A stretch of DNA of 64,000 nucleotides from Ectobius pallidus (Eukaryota; Arthropoda; Insecta; Blattodea; Ectobiidae): assembly GCA_964059195.1 (NCBI GenBank), contig CAXKWD010000003.1:201276174-201340173 (forward strand), in the 5' to 3' direction. The translations under genes were made by a program, and so were the position numbers. Within the stretch, counting starts at the first letter, position 1, and each line of letters opens with the position of its first letter. This document shows, one piece after another, positions 29,801-41,800 of the stretch. A model generated the notes under the pieces. The model was not told the DNA's origin. It was given only the letters and a program-made list of their open reading frames with translations, and ran no database searches.

Positions 29801-32800
29801 AAAATACCTATTTGGACCTTTAGGTCCTATTTTACTATTTTAGTGCCTAAAATGCCTATTTTGTACATTTGAAATAAAATTCAACTTCTGTAAATTTTAG
29901 AATCTTATAAAATCAAAGAAAAGCAGAACAGCAGAGGTGGGTTTTTCACAGAAACTTGATTATTCCAAAGAATTGCCGCTAAAGGAATGCTGACTGACGG
30001 GGGAGGGGGAGGATTAAGGGGTAAGGACTACTGTGTCAAGTCACCAGTGAAAGAACATCTGCTTAAGTGAATATAGTTTGCGATGGCTAATTTTGGAGTT
30101 AATTTTGTTAAGAATAGGTATACCACGTTTCTTGCAGTAAAAAAAGATCATGTTACAGTTTAAGTGTATATTGTAGTGTTTTAAAGTCAATTTTCTATCT
30201 ATTTACGTATTTTTAAAGCATATTTTAAGTGCGTATTTTCTCTTTTAAAAGCCTTTTTACTTGTTTTAAAAGCCTATTTTAGGTGCCTAAAACTAATTCT
30301 TTTAGAGCCTAAAATCCCAGGTCTACACTCTATCTAGTAGCCATAAACTGCATTATGCAGTACATAAATTCCTTACAGTGGGTGTAGAAACAGTGTGCTG
30401 CAATATTTTACAGGAATTAAATACAGAGGCCTAATGCACTGGCAGGTGGACACCGCCAAGCTTGCTAAGATTAATTACTTATAACCTGAAAATATTTAAA
30501 TACTTGAGCATGTCTAACAGGACCGCCTGCATGAACTCATCATTAGCATTGCTGGCTACGGATCACAGGCCCGGGTATGATACATAACACCTACTCAAAT
30601 TTTTCTGAGGTAGGGAGGTTTGGAAGTGGTGCACTTAGCCTCATGATACAAACTGAGGGGCTACTTGATTGAGAAGTAGCGATTCCGGTCACAGAAACCA
30701 TAATTAAAGGCCATGGGTGTCGGTATGCTGACCACATGCCCCCAGTTCTGCTATCTGCCTATGGTAGATGACGCAACAGTCTGATTTTAGGCCTAGACCC
30801 TCCAGGGATGTACAACCATGAAGCTTAGTTGAATGTCTAATAGAATGTTGAAAATTATAATGTTGTTCTTGCCACAAAGTGATTACATTGGCAATTGGCA
30901 TCTATGTGAGGGACTTTAAAGCTCACGCTCTTGGAGAAGGGAAATCTCGCTTGCAGACAGCAGACAACATGACTTAGAGAAGCTCAACTGCTTCAGGGCG
31001 ATCTAGTGGCAAAGTCAAGAATTGCCCCATGTTGTTGAAAATTATATGCAACAAGGGGGAATGTTGCTATGAAGTCAAACATCTCGCATATGCTCCTCTC
31101 CCGCAGGATGAGGTAGGCAGGAAGTTGTTGCAACTGGATTGCGACGACCAATACCAGTTTACCTGTTTAAATTATTTAAAATTGTTAAATGTCATGTGAG
31201 GCACGTTTTCAGTCAATAAGAACATATCACAAACACAATTGCAAGTAGTTTAATAGTAGGCCTATAAAGTAAGAAAAAATCAAAATATTCAGCCATGACT
31301 TGCCCCATCTCTGATATGTTCCACTGTCATACGTCATTAGTGTCGTTGTTGTTTTCTGTTATTGTTGTTGTTGTTATTATTATTATTATTATTAATCATT
31401 ATATTCTTCATTCTTCTTGGTGTTTTATTATCCAAATTGTTCAAATTGCATTTATTTCAGGTTGCAAACAGTATTCTATCGGAGGAAGCTGTGTTAGCAT
31501 TTGAGTATGGAATGAGTGTAGAGAATCCAAATAATCTCATCATCTGGGAAGCTCAGTTTGGAGATTTCTTCAATGGAGCTCAAATTCCTATCGATACTTA
31601 CATTACTGGCGGGGAAAGTGAGTATCATTCCCTACAGCCAGTGATGGGAAAAGTACAAAAAGAAAGTAATTGAGCTGAATTACAATTACTTGAGAGACAT
31701 TTTACTTAATTACAATTACACATTATTTTTTCAAAAAGTAATCAGTAAAATTACAATTACATTTACAATTACTTTACAAAATGGCAGTACCTAAAAATTC
31801 CTTGTTTTTGGTTTGTTTTGGGCATAAGCCCAAATGATTAATGAACAAACAAAATACATATCATTGAGAATATTTTTGGAAACATTGAGTAATTTTTTGT
31901 TAATATTAACTCTAATTTGGATATTAGTTGCAAAAACGGTAATGATGACGATATAGCAAGCGAGAATGATACTAATACTAGCGACTACTAAATTGTAACA
32001 ATTACAATTTTATTTCCAGAAGTAAATTACAAGTAGAAATTACATATTTTTAAAAGTATTTTTTACAAGTAAATGGGACCAAAAAAGGAATTGTTACTGT
32101 AATCCGATTACTTTTACTCAATTACTTCCCATCACTGCCTACAGCTTTGTGCAATTTCTTCTTCAAGCACTCAAAAGTTGTGCAAACAGAAATAAATTAC
32201 AATCAACCCTCGATATAATGCCCCTCTTTACAGTGCCACCCTCTCACTGTGCCAATAAGTACAAGTGAACGGATCTTCTCCCATATAAAATACATAAGAA
32301 ATATCATTATTGTGCCAACTCTTTAGTGCCAGTGAATATAAGACAAGATTTTTACAAAATATAGCTTCCAATGAATTTTTTTTAGTTGCAGAACTGGCAT
32401 GAATGTTAGGAAGATTATTTAAGAAACATACTGTACTGTATTTCCAAGAAGTGAGTGTTCCCTTGCCACTAAAATGTAGTGCGGTGGAATGAAGAAGTCA
32501 GATAGATAGCCTGCGTGAGGGTGGAGCAGGTAGAAAGAGCCCTTCATACAATGAGACATTCCAAACTTTCACTTCATTACACTACACTACAGTTATTCAG
32601 TTACAGTTAATCACTTACATGGATCCATATGATTTTTGTGTAGCACTGGACATAAACTATACTGTATAGTACTGTGAGTTACTGTATAGTATTTTATTTT
32701 GTTCTAAGTTCTCTATTTGCCTTTTATTTGGTTTTTATTTCATAATATCGTATAGTAAATTAATTCAGCACTGTATTATGCCATTTTTATTTTTTAAATT

Positions 32801-35800
32801 AAATTTTATTTTAATGCCACCCTCGCTTTGTGCCACTAGATGTTAGAGAACGGATATTGGAATTATATCGAGGGTTGACTGTATAATTAATAAACTACAT
32901 AATTCTTAGTACAAAAACTTTTCACTAATTATTACAAGTCACTTCAAACGAGGTCCTGAAATTAGTCCCGGTCAACTGGTAATTGACATTACGATAAAAA
33001 TAGCACATAGCTAGGAAACTCCATACAGCTTTAATGATTCAGCTCTTTGAAGGGCCATGTATATTGATTTTAGCCCATGCCCGGGAGCAGGAGGGATACG
33101 GATCTGGGGAAATGGAGGATTGGATTTCCACGTGTGAGAGTTGTCTCAGATATCAATATAACAAAATATCTATAATAATAATAATAATAATAATAGGAGG
33201 AAGTGTTTGTCTGTTTGACTGTGTGCAATGTCCAGCAAAATCTACTGCATGCAGAAATCTGAAATTTTAACCATAGATGAACTGAAGGTTGGCTAAATGC
33301 ACCTTAAAGCTAGAATTTTAATTTTCGCTTTCGTTTGCGAGTTATGAGTGAAAAACTGGCAGAACTATAATTTTTTAAGCTATGGAAGCAACAGTTTTTG
33401 GTAATACATTTCAAAATAAATTGTCTAATCATTATAGGTGGCTTTGTTTTCTTTTGTCATAACTTGAAAACATGAGGATTGCGATTTTTTCAATATGTCG
33501 CATGGAATTATTGATTGTTTCGATTCAGTGAGCTCACCCTGTTCGATTTGTTTGTTTATAAGTTGTCAAATACAATTGAGGCACTTTCTAATCGTGGAAT
33601 ACACTCCAAAGCCGGATTTTTAGCTGTTTCATTATAATTATTATTCATTCATGTGTCCGAATTTAGCATTGTGTATTAAATAGTTTAATAAAAACACTTT
33701 CCTTAAGGCACTTTATTTACCTTGGTAAGAGTGAAGGAGAAAACCTAAGAAAATTTAGTTACGCCCATTTTCCAGATATTCATGGTTTCTAAGAAATATC
33801 ATATGAATAATGACAGTTAAACATCATATTTTCCATTTATTTTTAATTGAATGAATATTACCAAACATACAAGTCGAAGTTGTAACATACAAAGAGGATC
33901 TAAAGCGTTATTTTGCTTACTTGATACATAAATGGCTATTATTTTATTTTATTGTAAGTTAAAAACAATGAAAGATGCTATAACCTATAAGACTATTTCA
34001 CCTATCAAAAGCATTTTGACAAACATTCATTGGATAAAGTGCGTTAAGGAAAGTGTTTTTATTCAACTATATAATTATTAATCGTTTAGTTTATGATTTG
34101 TATTTAAGTGTTAATAAACATGTTATTTTCTCTCAATTTTTAATCTTTCAATTAATTATCGTGGGCGTAGTAATATAACAAAATATAATAGGAACTCCAT
34201 AAAATGGATAATAAGGAAGTGAAGATGCTGTGTTGTATTCCAGCAAAATGGATCATGTGCAGTGGCCTGGTGATGCTTCTCCCGCATGGGTACGATGGAG
34301 CCGGTCCAGAACACAGTTCATGTCGAATAGAGCGATTCCTACAACTCAGCGATTCCAGTGAGACAAAACCTGATGGGGACGATGTTAACATTCACATTGT
34401 AAACCCGACAACACCAGCCCAGTATTTCCATCTACTCAGGAAACAAGTAAAGCTTGATTTTAATATAACAGCAGCTACAGTAGGTTACACTAGTAATTAA
34501 GATTATTCATCCAAATTAATTTAAGCGCAATAACTAGGGTTCGGATGTTTATGACCTAAAAAATGGAAAATGTGACTGCAAATATGACCTTAAAAGTGAC
34601 TAAATATGACCCAAAAATCCTAAATATGACCTAATAAAGGAACATATTTTCTAAAAATAAATTTTCCATATTTAAACGTTTAATGACACTAAATTATTAT
34701 ATCACATTAATTCAATCAGATAATCACTTTTTAACATTTTACAACTGATTTACAATTTTACGTGTACAGAACTTCTAATATGTCGATGTTTCCAGATGCC
34801 ACTGCAAACGTGTTAAAAACATATCTATTGAAAGTTGTTAACAACAAGGAGGAAGAGGTATTTGTGCTATTACTTGTTATTGTCCCTTCACATTTCAGTT
34901 ACAGTAAAACCAAAATATTTGTGACTCTTTTTCGAGGGAAAAAATTAAGTCGACAATTTAGTGCACAAACTGTACCGAATTTATAACTGAAATATGACGT
35001 TAAATTACAAATATGACCAAAATGTGACCAAGACCATGAAAATGACCAAAATATGACTTTATATGCAAAATAAAAACAATCCGATTAGGGTAACAAATGT
35101 GCAGTTCATATTTAATTTGTGAATGGAGAGAATGGAGTTCAGAATAAAAATATGACATGTCATAAACATCCGAACCCTAGTAATAAAAGTAATTTATTTA
35201 TCAAGGGTGTAAAAAAGATGTCCATCCCTAGGGGTTGCATAACCTTATCATTGGTGGGAGGGTTTGTATGGTCCGATGATACCTTGGGCTATACCGGTGG
35301 TATAGGGTCACGCTTGCCGGCCAGGCCAAGGTGAGGATTCAGACAAAGAAGCAACCCAGAAGAAGATATCCAACGGCTCTGAAGGCGGAAGAGGAGTGAG
35401 AGTCCCAATGGAATCGGTCCACATTCAACACTATTAAATTTTATTTTTCCTTCCCGACCAATCAGAACTCTCCATTCAATGAATCCACTCTCTAATTTTC
35501 CTTTTGGCCCAACACCCATTCCAATATATCCATATATTATATATTCCTATATAAGAACAGTTTTTTCTCATCCAGCTCACTTCTCCCAGAAGATGGCAGC
35601 AGAGATTGCTGCCGAAAGCTTGGAATCAAACCTCTAACTCACCCGGTTGGAAGCCCGAGAAACAATAATATGACGTAAAATAGATAATATTCCTTTAGTT
35701 TGCTTATGAATTATCTATTGTAAGTACTGTATTTTTCAGACTAAGAGACACTTTGGACCTTAAGATGCACCTTGATTTTAGCATGGAAATTTAAGGGGAA

Positions 35801-38800
35801 AAAAGTGTAATGTGGCTCTAAACGAAAATTCGTAAAAGACTGAAAATACTTTTACACCCTCTCACAATCAATATAGCATAGGTAAATATAACTGAACAAG
35901 GTTGTTTAGAAGTCATTGTCTTCATTTAGACCACCCAATGGAGACATCCTTTTGTATGAAAGAACCCAACATTTCTTCCTTTTCGCGTTGTATACCTGGC
36001 TTCAGACTACTCTCATTTTATGATTGTGACAGGTGCAGTGATGTACAGTCTGTGCCATAATTTGCAACTCACTTATTGTGTTGTACACAACCTTGTTTAT
36101 GATTATGATATTACCGTAATTTTATTTTATTTATTTTTTAGTTTACTTTGGACCATTAAACATACTCAACTTTCAAGGCTCTGTTTTCAAGTAAAAAGTG
36201 TGTCTTATGGTCCGAAAAATACAGTAAGTAATAATCAAAAGACGAATATAAATGAATAAAAAAGGACTTACTATGTGTATTCCTTTCTTTCTTTGTCTTA
36301 GTTTTACCTCTCCCTTTTAGGATTTAAGCGACCCAAGCCACCCGGGCCTTACAGGGCCATGACCTTTCCGGAGAGGAATGAACTATGGATCACAACACAG
36401 ACATTCTTTTTTGACCAGACAAGGACATGGTTGGCCTCCCCGGATGAGTGATCAGCCCAATGCCGAGGCCACCTCCGAGACAACATGACCACATAGGACG
36501 AGACACACCATTCACACACACAGTTACTAAAAACAAGGCGAGGATGAAATGAAGATGATAATGATGGCCAGATGATATCTGGGGACCACAAGGGCCTAAA
36601 GTTACCAGACATTTGTCTCACAGGTGAGGGAAAACCCCAGAAAAAACCACACCTAGGTAACTTGTCCCGACCAGGATTCGAACCCAGGCCCGCTGTGTGA
36701 GAGGAGCAAACACATCCCCTACGCCACAGCGGTGGACATATGTGTATTCCAAATACTCAAAATTGCCTTCCATTTCTATTCAAACCATACTTCATACGGG
36801 AAACAGATGAGGATTCCACAAAACAATCTTATGGGCAGGAGTACAGGTAGAAAAGAAATTAATTGACTTTACTAGCCAGAACACCTCACAGGCTGTAAAC
36901 ATCACTTGAAGTTAAACACCATAATTACTTCCTCTGCCCGTACCATAGGTACTATAGGTAGAGGAAGTATTGTTTTCGACCCTAAAATTCGAAGTTGAGT
37001 TTTTAGCATATATACACGTTTCAAGGCCCCCTGAATCCAAAAATAGTATTTTTGGAAACATGTCTGTGTGGAAGTTTGTGAACAGGCTAGCTCCGAAACG
37101 AAGAATCGTATGAAAACAAAATTTCGTATTTGGGTCAGGTACCTTCTGAAGATGTGATTCGAAGATTGGCGACAAATTTATCTTATTTTTAAGGGGACTT
37201 TACATGAAGAAATTTTCGTTTTTCGCGATTTTCTCGAAAACGGCTCTAACGATTTTCTTTAAAATTTGCACATGTGTTCCTTTTACTGAGAGCTAAAACT
37301 TTTATTTGAAACTTTCTTTCGAAAAAATTCTCTGAGGGTAGTTACAAGCCACCCACTGTTCACCCACTATTTGTAGAAATTTTGTCTTGTGTGATGAACA
37401 ACTGAATAGCTCTCTTTCACGGCCTCTTATTCTATATAACAATGTGAAGTGAGAAAGATGTATTGTTGGCCATGCATAGAGTAAAGAAGTATCTGAGGGA
37501 AATATTCGATAAATTTCGGAAATTATTCTTTACGGCGGAAAGTCTGCAGTCACTTGTTCTTTTTTTTTTTTAAGTTTGTTATATAGCCTTGCGCTTTTAG
37601 TCGCATCATTGAAAGAAGAGATATTTATAGGATAATTAGCGTAAAATTGTGTCTTGCGATTCTGTAAAAGGATATGTGAATACTGCTAACTTTTATTTGG
37701 GCAGAGGAAGTTATGTGACTTTCACATCAGATTTTTTTTTTGTAAACAATTTCAGGTGCTACAGAACTACAGGAAACCCCTGATTGTAGTGGCTCCTAAG
37801 ACGCTTATACGCCTGCCAGGGGCCACATCCAGACTGGAAGACATGGGCCCACAGTCCACATTCTCTCCTGTCATAGGTACTGTTCAATTACTGATATCAC
37901 TAAGCATAGTTACTGGCTATATGCATTCAATTGTCATTCACAAGGCAAGCCTGAGTATGGGAAATAAATGGCTACCATACAGAAGCAGAGCGCTCAGAAG
38001 CGCTCAAGTCACTGTCACAAGATTCCATCAGAACCTTATCTATTCCCCCTCACAGAACTGTATTTTATTCTTCATCCTTCACTGTCGGGACAGCTCGTCT
38101 GTGGAATTCCTTACCTGAGAATATGAAAGGCTGCCGAACACTCAGAACGTTCAAGATGAAGTTAGTTGACCACTTGACTACCAACCATTAACATTTATAT
38201 TATATACTACTTTCATGTTAAAATTGTTGCTTTTGTATTAGTTTCATTTATTTTTATTTTACCTTTCTTCTTTTTCTACCTATTATTATTTTTCCCCTCT
38301 AATTTGTTCTACTTACAATGTTGAATTTCCATTATTAGGCTATAGTATAATATAGTTTTAATTATAGTTTTCACTAACATAATCTACATCTATATAATAT
38401 AATCATGTTTCTCTTTTTTATTATTATTATTTTTCTTCTTAATTAGATTATTTGGTAGGTTTCAATGTATCCACCTCTGGTTATTGGAAGAGAAGGCCTT
38501 AAGGCCTTAACTACACCAGAGGGAAATATAAATAAATATGAAACCTTGCAGAACGTCTTGCATTATCTACAGTGTATTTGCTAATATTGCATGACAGACC
38601 TGGCTAATCTGTAGACCGACACCCCTACCGAAGTTCTGGCCTTATATTTGGACTAGCATGTGCCCGCGGCTTCGCCCGCGATAATTATTTCAAAAATTAA
38701 AAATTAAGAGCATAATAGTAAAATCATTGTATTTATTAACACCTAAATCACGTGGACTACATACCACGATTAGATAGCATCGTCTGGTAAAAGCGACCTC

Positions 38801-41800
38801 AGATTCGAGTTTCTTGGCCCAGAAAACCTCTGTATAGTGAGATTCGTCCAAATAAAACAACGTTTGGCCATATTTAGGGCTTACAACATTCAAGCGATCG
38901 CTAAAGTTTTATTTTCAAGGTATGACAAAAATAGCCAAAGCCAACTGTAATTGATTTGACATTGAAATGTGTAACTGAAAACTTATGTTTTGAAAACGCA
39001 CAAAATGCCCGTTTTTCACTCATAACTCACGAACGAAAACTAAAATTAAAATTCCGCTTGGAGGTGCATTTTCCGACCCTTCAGCCCACCTATGTTTAAA
39101 ATTTCAGATCTCTGCGTTCAGTAGATTTCGCTGGACATCAAGGACAATTCCTTTTATTAATACAGATAATATGAATTATAATGATACCTTCTCTAATTTG
39201 TCAAACATCCATTTCATTTAATCCAAACCCACCTGATACAACTGGCAACAATATGTTCTGTGAATTTGTTTGGATAATTCTGTGTAAAAAGGGGTTAAGT
39301 ATTTTCAAAAACATTCAATTTTTGGCAGTTAAAATCAGAATTTTTCAAAATCCTTTCTTAGTGAGCACTTACATTATGAAACGAAGGTACTGTCAAAATT
39401 CCAAGTCTCTACCTGTTTTAGTTTAGGCTGTACGTTGATTCCTGTCAGTCAGTCAGTCAGGACAAAGCCTTTTAAATATAGGTATAGAGATTGCCAGAAG
39501 CCAGAGGTACAACAGGACTTCCAATTTCTAACTAGCTCACTTCTTCCCACAAAGATGGCTGCAGAGCAAGTAGTAGCCGAAAGCTTAGACAAGTTAAATG
39601 TTTCACCAGGCTGAAATACCAGGAAGCTATCATACAGATGATCTACCTCACATACAGACAAGTTATGTCATGCAGTACCGTGAGGCACACCAAGTAGTGA
39701 TTTTTGTGACCGGGCTCCCACTGTTATTGTACAGTTAACATTCAAGATATATATATATAAGCTTTCATGAACCACAGATTATTGTATCTGTTGGATATTA
39801 CATGAGAATATTATAGGAGACGTATGACGTGGCTTGTTGGTCTGTGAGGTGGACCATTAGGGCAGTCAGTCATAGGAGAGAGGTTCCATCTGGCGCTGTG
39901 AATTGAACTCCAGCATAGCTCAGTTGATAGAGCATTGGTGCGAATAGCCAAAGGTCCTGGGTTCAAGTCCCAGTGTCAGTGGAATTTTTCTCCTATAATA
40001 TTCTCATGTAATGTCCAACAGAGACAATAATCTGTGGTTCATGAAAGCTTATATATAATAATAATAATAATAAGCTTTACAATATATATTTTAATAGGAG
40101 ATTTTTGCTCCATAATGTAAAATGTGTATTCTGCAGGGCATTAAAGTCAATACAATTTGGTGCTCGTAAGTCAATAATTAAAAAAATAGGGTGAAAATTT
40201 TAATTAAATTGACTTCATTCCTTCTTAGTGATCAATAAAAGCTTGATTCTTAATCATTCATGAACAGTTAACTTGTATAATAATTTAGTGTTTCCATAAT
40301 CTGCAAAATGACTGGCCGTCACTGCATTAGTTTTTTATTCATAACTCCAGTGTTAACAACGAAGTTCCTTTGTTTTGCATTTTTTTTCATATGTTAGAAG
40401 TCAGTGGTGACTATTCCCTGGGAGATTTTATGCTGTAACAGGAAAAGTTGAATCCACAGAGCAAAAATCTCCTAATAAAAGTTGCTTATCTATGTTCCAT
40501 CTATACACAGGTAAAATATTTTGGTAATATTCAATAACACTCTGTACATAAAAATGCTGGGAAAGCTGTACATTCCTTCTGTTAAATTTTCAAATGCTCT
40601 CCGGATTTATTGAAAACAATCTAGTAACATTGGTTCAATGGGAATATTTTAGGGTAATTTTCAGTATCAGAGCATTTTACTGAAGATGAAAATTAATGCA
40701 ATTTTTATTAAGTAGGCTGAATTGAATTTTCCATCGACACGATTACTTCCCTCCGTATCACTGTGCTTCTGTATCTAAACAATATTCTTGTGTAACAGGA
40801 GACGAGACAACCCAGGTCGACAAAGTACAAAGAGTGATATTCGTGACTGGAAAGCACTACTATGCTCTTGATCAACATCGCAAATTACAGAACACTAAAG
40901 ATGTTGCCATCGTGAGGCTGGAAGCGCTCTCGCCATTCCCGACTCTCAGCATACAGCAACAGGTGGCCAAATACAAGAATGCTAAATGTAAGTTCTCGTA
41001 TATGATATTTTCCCGGGCTACTAACCAGGTGGTGAATTGAATTAATTCCGACGTTTCGAAACCAAACTGTCATTGTCAAGGAGAATGAAATGCCGGGATT
41101 AGATGGCGTGTATTTATAGGACTGCTGTGAATGGGGACATCCGGATTGGAGAAAGGATTTGTTGAAGACCAACCAATCAGGAAACAGATGGGTGCTGTAA
41201 GAACAGGAGGGAAAAATTAGAGAAGTAGAATCAGTCCAAATAAGGGCCAACGGTCAATAGGTAGTGAAAATAAATTATTATTATATAGGTGGTGGTGGAA
41301 ATGAGAAAAAATTGGAAAAAAGGGAAACACGGTCCAAATGAGGGCCAATGTTTTTAATTACTCTGGTGGTTCATTGGACGGTGTGCGGTTGGCTCGTATG
41401 GACCTGAGCGACTCAATAGCATGGAACCAGGCAGGGCTTAGTTGGATACCGCTGTCTCTATTCATGTTGTTTGGTTCCAAACGGATCTCCACGGCTTCCC
41501 TCACCACTCTCTCTCAGAAGTTTGAAGACCTGGCAAGAATAGCCGTTTCACCAAACTTGATACGGTGTACCATGTTGATGGCGTGTTCCGCTACCGCAGA
41601 TTTATCTGGATAAAACAGCTGGATATTACGGGCATGTTCCTTGAAGTGCACTTCCACCGTGCGGCCGGTATGTCCAATGTATTGCTTGCCGCATTCGCAA
41701 GGAATGCGGTACACACCAGCTGTCTTCAGACCCAGGTTGTCCTTCACTGGCCGGATCAGCTGCTTTATCTTGGGAGGTGGTAGATGAATTGTTTTTATGT

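Noticed and set aside
39909..39981. Functional tRNA-Phe
   Set aside because: The acceptor stem is mostly unpaired and the base before the anticodon is C, so it is listed only as tRNA-like.
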